From Vicinamibacteraceae bacterium (GTDB lineage Bacteria; Acidobacteriota; Thermoanaerobaculia; Multivoradales; Multivoraceae): 64,000 bases of DNA. The stretch's first letter is position 1. Every line of letters starts with the position of its first letter. Under the pieces are notes generated by a model, which was not told the origin of the DNA, searched no databases, and worked only from the letters and a program-made list of their open reading frames with translations. The DNA lies in contig JAAXHG010000197.1 of the NCBI GenBank assembly GCA_012270995.1, positions 1-64,000 on the forward strand, given 5' to 3'. This document shows positions 46,707 to 56,715 of this stretch, in pieces. The position numbers were made by a program, and so were the translations under genes.

Positions 46707-46741
46707 GCGTTCTTTGCTCTGGGTCAAGAGGTAAAGAACGC
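46707..46741. promoter_or_regulatory. Operator-like inverted repeat upstream of vapBC
   Basis: GCGTTCTTT at 46707-46715 and AAAGAACGC at 46733-46741 are perfect 9-base inverted repeats with a 17-base spacer. On the minus strand a TTGACC box lies in the spacer, and TAGCCT follows about 18 bases on, so the repeat would overlap a promoter for vapBC. The plus-strand side faces cinA (start 46779). Confidence 0.5.
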
Positions 46742-46778
46742 TGCTACGGAGGCTGAACGCCTCGTTACACTGCGCCCG

Positions 46779-48101
46779 GTGAAGGCTTCGATTCTCGCGG
46801 TCGGCGACGAGTTGCTCGGCACGGACCGGCTCGATACGAACTCGCTGGCGCTGACGGAGGTTCTGCGGCGGTGGGGAGTGGAACTTGTTTCGAAGGCGGT
46901 CGTCGGCGACGACGTCGTCCTGATCGCCCAGACCCTCGATGCGCTTCGGGAGCGGGCGGATCTGCTGCTGGTGACCGGCGGTCTGGGCCCGACGCGGGAC
47001 GACCTGACGCGGGAGGGTCTGGCTCGGCTGCTGGGGCGGTCCGTCACGGTAGACGAAGCGTTGTGGGACCAGATCGAGCGCGGGTTTCGCAAGCTCGGGC
47101 GGCGCATTCCGCGGGTCAACCGGAAGCAGGCGGAGCGGGTCGACGGTGCCGAGATGCTGCCGAACCGCGCCGGTGTGGCGCCGGGCCAACGGATCGAGGA
47201 CGCCGCGCCCTCGCCCCGGGGTACGACCTACTTCCTGTTCCCCGGCGTGCCGCGGGAACTGCACGCCCTCGTCGAGGACGCCCTCGATCCGTGGCTGGCG
47301 GCGCGGTCCGAGGACGGCGCGGGGTTCGATCAGGTCGAAGTGCGGGTCGCCTGCCTGCCGGAGTCGGTGGTCGAAGAGCGGATCGCGCCGGTCTACGAGC
47401 GCTTCGGTGACGAGAATCTGTCGGTCCTGGCACGGCCGGGCGAGATCCGGCTGCGCCTGCGCGCCGGCGGTGCCTCGGAGGGCCGGCCGCCGCGTCTGGC
47501 CGAGATGGAGGCCGCGGTTCGGGACGTCCTCGGTGACGCGGTGTTCTACGTCGGGCCGATCGAGGACGGTGTCGAGTTCGAGGCCGCGGTCGGTGGTTTG
47601 CTGGCGGCCCGCGGCGAGACGGTCGCAGTGGCCGAGTCCTGCACGGGCGGCCTTCTCGGCCAACGGTTGACGGCCACGGCCGGGAGCAGCGCCTGGTTCG
47701 TGGGCGGCTACCTCACGTACTCGAACGAACTGAAGAAGCGCCTGCTCGGCGTGCCGGAAGACACCCTGGCCGACTATGGCGCCGTGTCGAAACCGACGGC
47801 GCTGGCGATGGCCGCGGGCGCCCGGGAGCGTTGCGGCAGCGACTACGGCATCGGGATCACGGGCGTCGCGGGCCCGGGCGGCGGCAGCGAGTCGCGGCCG
47901 GTCGGCACGGTCCACATCGCCGTGGCCGGACCGGGCGACTCGCGCTCCCACTTCGAGGCCCGGTTTCCCGGCGACCGGGCCCGTGTCAGGCAGCTCTCGA
48001 CCCAGTTCGCACTTGAGCTGTTGCGGCGGATGCTGCTGGCCGGAGAAGGGGCGGCCGACGCGCTGCCCTGGGCGGCGCCAAAGCAGTTGGGTCCGCCATG
48101 A
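46779..48101 (+). CDS. cinA: CinA-family protein
   Basis: A 440-residue two-domain protein. The N-terminal MoCF/COG1058 domain starts ASILAVGDELLGTDRLDTN and has LLLVTGGLGPTRDDLT. The C-terminal CinA domain has VAVAESCTGGLLGQRLT, GSSAWFVGGYLTYSNELK and GIGITGVAGPGGGSESRPVG. Known activities are NMN deamidation (C-terminal) and ADP-ribose hydrolysis (N-terminal), part of pyridine nucleotide recycling. The middle region carries an extra Arg/Pro-rich loop (RAGVAPGQRIEDAAPSPRG). GTG start. The stop overlaps plsY (ATGA). Confidence 0.92.
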   Translation: MKASILAVGDELLGTDRLDTNSLALTEVLRRWGVELVSKAVVGDDVVLIAQTLDALRERADLLLVTGGLGPTRDDLTREGLARLLGRSVTVDEALWDQIERGFRKLGRRIPRVNRKQAERVDGAEMLPNRAGVAPGQRIEDAAPSPRGTTYFLFPGVPRELHALVEDALDPWLAARSEDGAGFDQVEVRVACLPESVVEERIAPVYERFGDENLSVLARPGEIRLRLRAGGASEGRPPRLAEMEAAVRDVLGDAVFYVGPIEDGVEFEAAVGGLLAARGETVAVAESCTGGLLGQRLTATAGSSAWFVGGYLTYSNELKKRLLGVPEDTLADYGAVSKPTALAMAAGARERCGSDYGIGITGVAGPGGGSESRPVGTVHIAVAGPGDSRSHFEARFPGDRARVRQLSTQFALELLRRMLLAGEGAADALPWAAPKQLGPP

Positions 48102-48751
48102 CGGCGGCCGGTCCGGTCGCGGTCGCGGTGTCGTATCTCCTGGGGTCCCTGCCCTGGAGCTACCTGGTCGTGCGGCTCCACCGGGGCATCGACGTCCGCA
48201 CGATTGGCAGCCGTAGCGCCGGCGCGACGAACGTGCTGAGGGCTTCGGGCAAGTCGGCGGCTCTGCTCGCGCTGCTGCTGGACGCCGCCAAGGGCGCCGC
48301 GGCTGTGGTCCTGGCGCGTTCTCTCGAAGTCGGCTCCGGGTGGTTGGCGGCCGCCGCGGTCGCGGCGGTCGCCGGGCATGTGTTCCCGCTGTTTCTCGGG
48401 TTCCGGGGCGGCAAGGGAGTCGCGAGCGCCGCCGGCGTCCTTGCGCTGCTGGCGCCCGGGGCGGCGCTCGGAGCTCTGGCCGTCTTCGTCGTCATGGTGG
48501 CGTGGAAGCGCTACGTCTCCCTGGGCTCGATCTCGGCGGCCGTGGCGCTGCCGCTGCTGGTCGGCGTCTACTGGTTGAGCGGCGCCTTTCGGGTTGACCA
48601 GGGTGTCGATTCGGGGCCGGCTCTGCTCGCGGGCACGGCGGCGATCGCCGTGCTCGTGATCGGCAAGCACCGCACCAACCTGGTGAGGTTGCGGGCCGGA
48701 ACGGAATCGCGACTGGGCGAGAGGCCGCCCTCGCCGGAGGTCTCCGGTTGA
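48098..48751 (+). CDS. plsY: Acyl-phosphate glycerol-3-phosphate acyltransferase PlsY
   Basis: A 217-residue inner-membrane enzyme with about five to six membrane helices. The three family motifs are present: SYLLGSLPWSYLV, GSRSAGATNVLRASG and GHVFPLFLGFRGGKGVA. It transfers an acyl group from acyl-phosphate to glycerol-3-phosphate, the first step of phospholipid synthesis. gpsA, which makes the acceptor, overlaps it by TTGA, so substrate supply and use are coupled. Confidence 0.93.
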   Translation: MTAAGPVAVAVSYLLGSLPWSYLVVRLHRGIDVRTIGSRSAGATNVLRASGKSAALLALLLDAAKGAAAVVLARSLEVGSGWLAAAAVAAVAGHVFPLFLGFRGGKGVASAAGVLALLAPGAALGALAVFVVMVAWKRYVSLGSISAAVALPLLVGVYWLSGAFRVDQGVDSGPALLAGTAAIAVLVIGKHRTNLVRLRAGTESRLGERPPSPEVSG

Positions 48752-49805
48752 GCGGCGCCGGAGCGGGCGCCGGCATCGCCGTGCTCGGGGCGGGCGCCTG
48801 GGGCACCGCGCTCGCCATTCACTCGGCCCGGGCCGGTACGCCGGTGCTGCTGTGGGTCCGCTCGGCCGAGTTCGGGGCGAAGCTGGCTTCGGAACGGGTG
48901 AACGAGCGCTACCTGCCGGGCGTCGAGCTGCCGGCCGAGGTCCGCGTTACCTGGGACCTGCGACAGGCCGCCGCCAGCGGCACGGTGCTCGTCGTCGTGC
49001 CCTCCCATGGTTTTCGCGCGGTCGTTCGTTCCTTCCTGGACGCGCGCGCCAGCCTGAGCGACGCCGCCCCGCTGCCTGAGCGGGTGACCCTAGTGTCGGG
49101 CGCCAAGGGAATCGAGTCCGATCACCGGGGCCACTTCCGGCGGATGAGCGACATCTGCGCGGAGGAGGCCGCGTCGGCGGGTGTCGACATCGACTTCGCG
49201 ACCATCAGCGGTCCGTCCTTCGCCGCCGAACTGGCCGCCGAGCTGCCGACCGCCTGTGTCGTCGCGTCGGAGGAGACCGAGGTGGCGGGCCGGCTGCAGG
49301 CCGAACTCTCGTGCGGGGCTTTGCGGCTCTACACCTCGACCGACGTCGTGGGCGTGGAGATAGGCGGCGCGGCGAAGAACGTGATCGCGATTGCCGCGGG
49401 CGTGCTGGACGGCCTGGGCTACGGCTCGAACACGCGCGCGGCGCTGATCACTCGCGGTCTGCACGAGATGATGCGCCTGGGGCTCGCCTGCGGCGGCCGG
49501 CCGGCGACCTTCGCCGGGCTCGGCGGCCTGGGTGACCTGGTGCTGACCTGCACCGGCGGCCTGTCCCGCAACCGGAACACGGGGATCGAACTGGGGCGCG
49601 GCCGCACCCTCGAGGAGATCGAGACGGGCCGCGCCGGCGTCGCCGAGGGCGTGCGGAACTCGCTCGCGCTGCTCGAACTGGCGACCGACAGGCAGGTCGA
49701 ACTGCCGATCACGGAACAAATGGTCGAGATCCTCTATCGGGGCAAGGATCCGGCGGCGGCGATCCGCGATCTGATGGGGCGGGAACTCAAGGTAGAGTCC
49801 GCCCT

Positions 49806-49809
<4 letters not shown>
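48748..49809 (+). CDS. gpsA: Glycerol-3-phosphate dehydrogenase (NAD(P)+)
   Basis: A 353-residue enzyme reducing dihydroxyacetone phosphate to sn-glycerol-3-phosphate. The Rossmann motif is AVLGAGAWGTALAIHSA. VSGAKGIE, TISGPSFAAELAAELPTA and VEIGGAAKNVIAIAAGVLDG are conserved, and GLGGLGDLVLTCTGGLSRNR is the substrate region. TTG start overlapping plsY. The stop overlaps guaA (GTGA). Confidence 0.94.
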
Positions 49810-51371
<1,562 letters not shown>

Positions 51372-51387
51372 GGCCGACCCGCGGCTG

Positions 51388-51407
51388 AGGGCCCCCGGCG
51401 CGGCCCT
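51388..51407. terminator. Hairpin between convergent guaA and DHH gene
   Basis: AGGGCC at 51388-51393 pairs with GGCCCT at 51402-51407 over an 8-base loop. It lies in the 39-base gap between convergent genes. It is a possible bidirectional terminator, but without a T-run. Confidence 0.4.
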
Positions 51408-51410
51408 GCT

Positions 51411-52463
51411 TCAATCGTCCGCTAGCGGTGCGATCCGGCCGGGGTTCTTGCGCAGAATCGTGGCGAACCGCGCCTCCAGGCGGTCCTGCTGGCGCGAGAC
51501 GGCCTCGGTGCCGCCGCCCCCGGCGGCGGGAAGCCATCCGCCCGCGATCATGCCGTGGCCGCCGCCCCGGCCCCGTCGCCCGACCAGGCGTCGCATGACC
51601 CTGGAGGCCTCGGCGCGGGGGTTCGTGGTGCGGATCGAACAGTAGATCCGGTCCTCGTAGAGGCCGCTGCACAGCGACCAGGTCCGCCCCTCCATGCGCA
51701 GCAGGAGATCGGCGATCTCGGGCACGATGTCGGGCTGGGCGACCGCGCCAAGCCGGCTCATGACCAGGGTGTCCACGCCGCGAAGGTTGGCCAGGGCCTC
51801 GCGGAGCGTCTCGAAGTAGTTGAGCGGCAGGCTCGGATTCTGGATCCGGCCCAGGAGACGCGGGAGGGCGCGGGCGTTGAAGTGATCGTGGATCAACCGG
51901 TCCGCCTCGTCCGCTCCGCGGGAAAAGTCGAGGGTCTCGCTCCGTATCGCGTAGACGATCGCGGTCGCCTCGCGACGGGTGGCGGGGATTCCGGCAGCCA
52001 GCAGGTACTCGGCGACGATCGTGGCGGTGGCCGCGTAGTTGTTGCGCAGGTCGTGAAAGGGCGACGCGGAAGTTCGCTGGCGGCGCGGGTGATGGTCGAT
52101 GACGACCTCCGGCGCCAGGTCGTCCGGCAAGGGGTTGTTGCCGGTCGCCGGCTGGCAGTCGACGAGAGCCACATACCGATGGCTCTCGGGCTCGAGCCGC
52201 CTCGCCTGGCTGAACCGCAGCCCCAGCGAGCGGACCATCTCCTGGTTCTCGGCCCTGCCGATGATGCCCCGGTAGGCCGGGGTGGCGCGGCGGCCAAACC
52301 CGGAACGGAGGACTTTCGCAAGGACGGTCGCCGCCGTCAGAGCGTCCGGATCCGGGTTGTCGTGAGTCAGGATGAGCCAGCGCCCCCGTGGATCGGTGCG
52401 TTCGATGTGGTCGTGGAACGCGGCGAAGCGGTTGCGGGCCAGCTCGCTCAGCATCCCGTTCAT
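51411..52463 (-). CDS. DHH-family phosphoesterase (NrnA-like)
   Basis: A 350-residue DHH/DHHA1 protein, probably hydrolysing nanoRNAs, pAp or cyclic dinucleotide products. The metal motifs are LILTHDNPDPDALTA, YVALVDCQP and VVIDHHPRR (the DHH). The DHHA1 end has RGGGHGMIAGGWLP. Residues 205-230 show a typical linker. The ATG at 52463 (MNGMLSEL) was preferred; a second ATG lies three codons on, and the open frame upstream runs into the divergent lgt leader. The specific substrate cannot be decided from sequence. Confidence 0.85.
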   Translation of the reverse strand: MNGMLSELARNRFAAFHDHIERTDPRGRWLILTHDNPDPDALTAATVLAKVLRSGFGRRATPAYRGIIGRAENQEMVRSLGLRFSQARRLEPESHRYVALVDCQPATGNNPLPDDLAPEVVIDHHPRRQRTSASPFHDLRNNYAATATIVAEYLLAAGIPATRREATAIVYAIRSETLDFSRGADEADRLIHDHFNARALPRLLGRIQNPSLPLNYFETLREALANLRGVDTLVMSRLGAVAQPDIVPEIADLLLRMEGRTWSLCSGLYEDRIYCSIRTTNPRAEASRVMRRLVGRRGRGGGHGMIAGGWLPAAGGGGTEAVSRQQDRLEARFATILRKNPGRIAPLADD

Positions 52464-52488
52464 GGTAACGGGCGTAGGATTCCCGTTG

Positions 52489-53289
52489 ATGATCTCCGAA
52501 CTCTTCCGTATCGGCCCGCTGTCGGTTTCGCCCTTCGGGGTGATGCTGGTCGCCGCCCTGTTCGTCGGCAACCTGCAGTTGCGCTGGGGCCTCCGGCAGG
52601 TGGGCGTGGGCACCGCCCGCGCGGCCGACGACGCGGCGGCGATCCTGCTTGCTGCCGCCCTGGGCGGCATCGTCGGCGGCAAGGCGTACTACGCGCTGCT
52701 CTATGGCGACTGGCACCTGCTATACAGCCGCGCGGGTCTGGTCTGGTACGGCGGCTTCCTGGTCGGCGCGGCGGCGGTGCTGTTCGTCATTCGTCGTCGC
52801 CGAATGCCGGCCTGGCGGACGGCCGACGCCGCGGCGCCGGCGCTGGCCCTGGGCTACGGCGTCGGCCGCATCGGCTGCCTCCTGGTCGGCGACGACTTCG
52901 GCGAGCCGACGGACCTTCCCTGGGGCATGACCTTTCCCGAAGGGCCGATCCCCACCACCGCGGACGCCCTCCAGCGCGAGTTCGGTGTCGATCTTCCCGC
53001 CGGCGTGGCGCCGGACACCCTGGTCGCGGTGCATCCCACCCAGATCTACGAGACGCTGGCCGCGCTGCTCATCTTCTGGTTCGGCCGGACGCTTCTGGCG
53101 CGCGGCGCGCAACCGGGAGGCGTCGTGCTGCCGGTGATTGGGTTGCTGTCGGTGGAGCGCTTCCTGGTCGAGTTCGTGCGCGCCAAGGACGATCGCTTCG
53201 TCGGAACGTTGACTCTGGCGCAGTTGATCGCGGCCGCTCTCCTGCTACTGGTCGCCCTCCTATGGCTACGCCGCCGCCGCGCGTCCTGA
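52489..53289 (+). CDS. lgt: Prolipoprotein diacylglyceryl transferase-like protein
   Basis: A 266-residue membrane protein with about seven hydrophobic segments. The family signature appears as GYGVGRIGCLLVGDDFG (residues 122-138). VHPTQIYE and SVERFLVEFVR, the Arg/Glu pair near the end, are intact. In E. coli Lgt the signature reads GRLGNFINGELWG with an essential Asn146; here that site is Cys130, and Glu151 is Asp135. It may be a divergent Lgt clade or a paralogue with another acceptor. The ATG diverges from the DHH gene. The 3' end overlaps thiD by 28 bases. Confidence 0.8.
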   Translation: MISELFRIGPLSVSPFGVMLVAALFVGNLQLRWGLRQVGVGTARAADDAAAILLAAALGGIVGGKAYYALLYGDWHLLYSRAGLVWYGGFLVGAAAVLFVIRRRRMPAWRTADAAAPALALGYGVGRIGCLLVGDDFGEPTDLPWGMTFPEGPIPTTADALQREFGVDLPAGVAPDTLVAVHPTQIYETLAALLIFWFGRTLLARGAQPGGVVLPVIGLLSVERFLVEFVRAKDDRFVGTLTLAQLIAAALLLLVALLWLRRRRAS

Positions 53290-54101
53290 CGATCGCCGGC
53301 TCCGATTCCGGGGGCTGCTCGGGAGTGCCGGCGGATCTGAGGACCTTCGCGGCCTACGGTGTTCATGGGCTGTGCGCCTTGACCGCGGTCACGGCGCAGA
53401 CGGCGGGCGAGGTGCGGGCGGTTGAACCGGTGGGAGCCGGACTGCTGCTTCGGCAACTGGAGGCGGCTGCCGAGGTCGGCCTCGAGGCGATCAAGATCGG
53501 CATGCTCGCCGATGCCGGTACGGTCGAGACGGTTGCGGACTGGCTGGAGACGCTGCCGCCGACGCCCGTGGTGTTCGATCCGGTGTTCCGTTCGACGTCG
53601 GGCGCGGCGCTCCTCGGAGCGGACGCGCTCCCCGTGGTCAGGGAGCGGCTGCTACCGCGAACGCTGCTGGCGACTCCGAACCTGTTCGAGGCGGAGAGGC
53701 TGAGCGGCATGGCGATCGGGGGTCCGGAAGATGCCCGGGCCGCGGCCCGGCGCATCGAACGGATGGGCCCCGGCGTCCTGATCACGGGGGGGCACGGCTA
53801 CTCGGCGAAGGCGGGGCCGCCCTCGTGCGGCGACGGCGGCGACCTGACCGATCTCCTCTTCGACGGGAATCGATTCGAGGCCTTCGTCCACCCCAGGATC
53901 CGAACCCCTTGGCGACGCGGCACGGGCTGTACCCTGTCGGCGGCCATCGCGGCTGGTCTCGGCTGGCACCTGCCGCTCGAGCGTGCGGTGCGGCGGGCGG
54001 TTGCCTTCGTCGAGCGGGCGCTTCGAGGGTCGTATCCCTTGGGGCGCAAGGGTCGCCACGGGACCCTCGATCCGATGGCGGGGCGTCGGGGCCGCGGTTG
54101 A
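53262..54101 (+). CDS. thiD: Hydroxymethylpyrimidine (phosphate) kinase
   Basis: A 279-residue ribokinase-fold enzyme phosphorylating HMP and HMP-P for thiamine synthesis. VLTIAGSDSGGCSGVPADLRTF is close to the family start (usually SGGGAGIQADLK). AIKIGMLADAGTVETVADWL is the core motif, and TPWRRGTGCTLSAAIAAGL is the anion hole (family HGTGCT). The ATG overlaps the lgt-like gene by 28 bases. No TPP riboswitch is visible before it, and no other thiamine genes are near. A PdxK-like activity on pyridoxal is possible. Confidence 0.9.
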   Translation: MATPPPRVLTIAGSDSGGCSGVPADLRTFAAYGVHGLCALTAVTAQTAGEVRAVEPVGAGLLLRQLEAAAEVGLEAIKIGMLADAGTVETVADWLETLPPTPVVFDPVFRSTSGAALLGADALPVVRERLLPRTLLATPNLFEAERLSGMAIGGPEDARAAARRIERMGPGVLITGGHGYSAKAGPPSCGDGGDLTDLLFDGNRFEAFVHPRIRTPWRRGTGCTLSAAIAAGLGWHLPLERAVRRAVAFVERALRGSYPLGRKGRHGTLDPMAGRRGRG

Positions 54102-54155
54102 GTCCGGAGCGCACGTGCCGCACTCCGGGTGGTTGTTCCCTATAATGGGCGGTCG

Positions 54156-55928
54156 ATGGTTCGATCGTTGCGTCAAGCGCCGGCATCGCACGCCGCATAC
54201 CTGATCGCCGGGTTGCTGCCGCTCGGTGCGCCCGCGGCACCCGCTCAGGAAGAACCCTCCGAGACGCCTCGTGCCGTCTTCGAGGAGTCGGTTCACGTCA
54301 AGGTCATAGGCGTCCAGGTCTTCGTGCGCGACAAGGACGGGAATCCCGTGACCGGCCTGACCAGGGACGACTTCATCCTGAGGGAGGACAAGGACCCGGT
54401 CACGATCACGAACTTCTACGAGATCAAGGATCGCGTCAAGGTCGGCGACGTTGCGGGCCTGGTGCCGGAGGACCCCGAAGTCCGTTTCGTGGATCGGCCG
54501 GGCCTCGAGAGGCGGCGCCGGGTCGTACCCGAGGATGAACGACTCAATCTCGTGATCTACATCGATCACATGAACATCCGGCCTCAGAACCGGAACCGGG
54601 TGTTCCGTTACGTGCGCGAGTTTCTGCGCAAGGACGTGACGCGGGACGACCGGGTCATGCTGCTCAGCTACAATCGCTCGGTGAAGGTCGAGCGGGACTT
54701 CACCAGCGATCCGCAGATGATCGCGAACGCCCTCTACGACCTCGAGAAGCACACCGGCGGCAGGACGCAGTGGGATTCGGACCGGGCCGACATCATCCGC
54801 GACATCGGGGAGGAGGACCGCTTTTACGAGTACGTCCAGGGCCGCGTCCGGATCTACTCGCAGTCGATCTACAACGACATGCAGTTCACCCTCGACGGGT
54901 TGAAGGACACCGTCATCTCGCTGGCCGGGCTACCCGGCCGCAAGGCGTTCATGTACGTGTCCGACGGTCTGCCGATGAGGGCCGGCGCGGACCTCTGGGA
55001 GGCGCTCGACCAGCGCGGCCGGACGGTGGACTCGCTCAGCTACAACCAGAACTCCTACCTGGATTCGCTCCAGTACGACTCGAGCCGGCGCTTCAGCGAT
55101 CTCGTCGACACCGCGAACGCGAACGAAGTCTCCTTCTACACGATCGTCGCCGCGGGCCCGATGGGCATCAATTCGCGGGACGCCTCGATGCAGGGCATGG
55201 CGTTCACTTCGAACATCGACTCGGTGGCCCGCGACAACGTGCACTCGTCCGTCATGTACATGGCCGATGAGACCGGCGGCCAGTACATCGTGAATACGAA
55301 CAACTTCCGGGACGGTCTGAACCGGATCGCCCTCGACTTCACGAGCTACTATTCGCTCGGCTTCCAGCCCGGTCACGCGGGGACCGGCCGGAAGTACAGG
55401 CTGCACGTCGAGTTGACGCCGGAAGCGAAACGGCGCCTCGGGTTGAAGCGGGACCGCTACGTGAGGCACCGTCTGAGCTACCGCGACAAGTCGATCGACA
55501 CGGAGATGACCGAGGGGACGCTGGCGGCGCTCAAGCTCGGCTACGAGAAGAACGATCTGGACATCTCCCTGGTCAAGGGGGAGGAGATTCGGCGCGACGA
55601 GCAGGGGCTCTACACGGTCCACGTCGACGTGCGGGTGCCGATCGGAGAGATGACCTTGGTGCCGGTGGGTACGGTCGGGGATCATCTCCTGCGGGGGCGG
55701 GTCTGGGTGCAGGCTCTGGCGTCGAACGGCGACATCTCGCCTCCCGGCGTCGAGCCGTTCGAGCTCACCATCCCGCTCGAGGATCTGGAGCGCGCGAAGG
55801 AGAGCTACTACACCTACAGGCTGCCGTTGATCATGAAGGAGGGCGACCAGCGCCTGACGATCGCGGTGCGGGATGAAGTGGCCGGCCAGACTTCCTTCAT
55901 CACCCGAACCCTGCGGGTCGGCGCCTGA
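54156..55928 (+). CDS. Secreted VWFA-related Acidobacterial-type protein
   Basis: A 590-residue exported protein. The signal peptide is AAYLIAGLLPLGAPAAPAQ. It is followed by a family-typical beta domain (VQVFVRDKDGNPVTGLTRDDF, ILREDKDPVTITNFYE), then a von Willebrand A-like fold starting NLVIYIDHMNI, with the DxSxS metal motif not preserved. VSFYTIVAAGP lies near the end of that fold, and YYSLGFQPGHAGTGRKYRL follows. The C-terminal about 120 residues are another beta domain. The family (TIGR03436) is highly expanded in Acidobacteriota; its function is unknown. The ATG at 54156 begins the signal peptide. A TATAAT lies 10 bases before it without a clear -35. Confidence 0.85.
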   Translation: MVRSLRQAPASHAAYLIAGLLPLGAPAAPAQEEPSETPRAVFEESVHVKVIGVQVFVRDKDGNPVTGLTRDDFILREDKDPVTITNFYEIKDRVKVGDVAGLVPEDPEVRFVDRPGLERRRRVVPEDERLNLVIYIDHMNIRPQNRNRVFRYVREFLRKDVTRDDRVMLLSYNRSVKVERDFTSDPQMIANALYDLEKHTGGRTQWDSDRADIIRDIGEEDRFYEYVQGRVRIYSQSIYNDMQFTLDGLKDTVISLAGLPGRKAFMYVSDGLPMRAGADLWEALDQRGRTVDSLSYNQNSYLDSLQYDSSRRFSDLVDTANANEVSFYTIVAAGPMGINSRDASMQGMAFTSNIDSVARDNVHSSVMYMADETGGQYIVNTNNFRDGLNRIALDFTSYYSLGFQPGHAGTGRKYRLHVELTPEAKRRLGLKRDRYVRHRLSYRDKSIDTEMTEGTLAALKLGYEKNDLDISLVKGEEIRRDEQGLYTVHVDVRVPIGEMTLVPVGTVGDHLLRGRVWVQALASNGDISPPGVEPFELTIPLEDLERAKESYYTYRLPLIMKEGDQRLTIAVRDEVAGQTSFITRTLRVGA

Positions 55929-56032
55929 CCGGCGTCTGACCGGAGCGTTGCAGGTAGGCTCGTCGAGCCGCCTGAAGGCCGAGCCACCGGAGTCGAGCCC
56001 CTGGAGGTCGGAGCCCAGGAGGTCGAGTTACT

Positions 56033-56500
56033 GTGAAGACCACGAAGATCGTCGAGTCCTTGAGCACCCTGAGCGGGTTGAGTGGTGCTCTGGCGCGCTC
56101 CGCCGCGGCGCTGCTCGAAGCCGAAGTCGACCAGTTGCGCTTCGATCTGGCGCGGAACTGGCGCCGTTTTCTGGTGGTCGTTCTGCTGGCGTCGCTGGTG
56201 TTCGGCGTCGTCTTCTGGGCGCTCGGCGCGCTTCTGTTCGCGGCCGGAGCCGGTCTGGCGAACGTGCTGCCGCTCTGGGCCGCGGCGCTGACGGTCGCGC
56301 TGGGCCTGCTGGCGCTGGCGCTGATCCTGTTCTGGATCGTCCGCGCCCGGGCGCGCCGCCTGGAGTCGCCCGTCGGTACGGTCAAGCGCCGCGTCGGCAG
56401 TCACCTGGCGTTCTGGCAGAGCGTTCTGGAAGAGGCCGCGGACCGGGACGAGGCGGATTCGAATGGCGATCCTGACGAATCGTCGGGAGGCGGATCGTGA
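56033..56500 (+). CDS. YqjE-type holin-like membrane protein
   Basis: A 155-residue protein with an N-terminal amphipathic helix (ALARSAAALLEAEVDQLRFD), two membrane helices (FLVVVLLASLVFGVVFWALG and VALGLLALALILFWIVRAR) and an acidic tail. This is the layout of the phage-holin-III/YqjE superfamily found widely in bacterial chromosomes, where lysis is not the role. GTG start. It overlaps the next small gene by GTGA. E. coli has a comparable yqjD-yqjE-yqjK cluster, linked to ribosome or membrane association in stationary phase. Confidence 0.75.
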   Translation: MKTTKIVESLSTLSGLSGALARSAAALLEAEVDQLRFDLARNWRRFLVVVLLASLVFGVVFWALGALLFAAGAGLANVLPLWAAALTVALGLLALALILFWIVRARARRLESPVGTVKRRVGSHLAFWQSVLEEAADRDEADSNGDPDESSGGGS

Positions 56501-56715
56501 GCCGCAGGTCGGAGGCCCGCAGGCGAGCAGCGTTGCTGGCGCGCCGGCGCGACGACACGAGAGAGGCCCTGGAGCAGGTCCGCGGCGCTCTGGGCGACGT
56601 GGGCGGGACCGCCCTGAGGCGAGCTCTGCCGGGAAAGGCCTGGGTGTTTCCCCTCGCGGCCGGTGCGGTGGGGATCGCGATCGCGTGGTCGCTAAGGCGG
56701 CGCGGGAACAGGTGA
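56497..56715 (+). CDS. Small YqjK/DUF3618-like membrane protein
   Basis: A 72-residue protein with a very basic N-terminal half (SRRSEARRRAALLARRR), an amphipathic helix (REALEQVRGALGDVGGTALR) and a single membrane helix near the end (FPLAAGAVGIAIAWSL), followed by RRRGNR. The size, charge and position after a YqjE-like gene suggest its usual partner. Overlaps both neighbours by 4 bases. Confidence 0.65.
   Translation: MSRRSEARRRAALLARRRDDTREALEQVRGALGDVGGTALRRALPGKAWVFPLAAGAVGIAIAWSLRRRGNR

Noticed and set aside
51555-53261. A plus-strand open frame of more than 560 codons before the thiD start.
   Set aside because: It runs antisense to the DHH gene and out of frame through lgt. Only the part from the ATG at 53262 has ThiD motifs.
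53200-53262. Possible TPP riboswitch before thiD.
   Set aside because: thiD starts inside the lgt-like gene, leaving no room for one.
54141-54146. TATAAT just before the VWFA-related gene as a promoter.
   Set aside because: There is no recognisable -35 at the right spacing, and the -10 would sit only 10 bases from the ATG. It was mentioned in the gene entry but not listed as a promoter.
56033-56500. The holin-like protein as evidence of a prophage.
   Set aside because: No other phage gene is nearby, and YqjE-type proteins are normal chromosomal genes.
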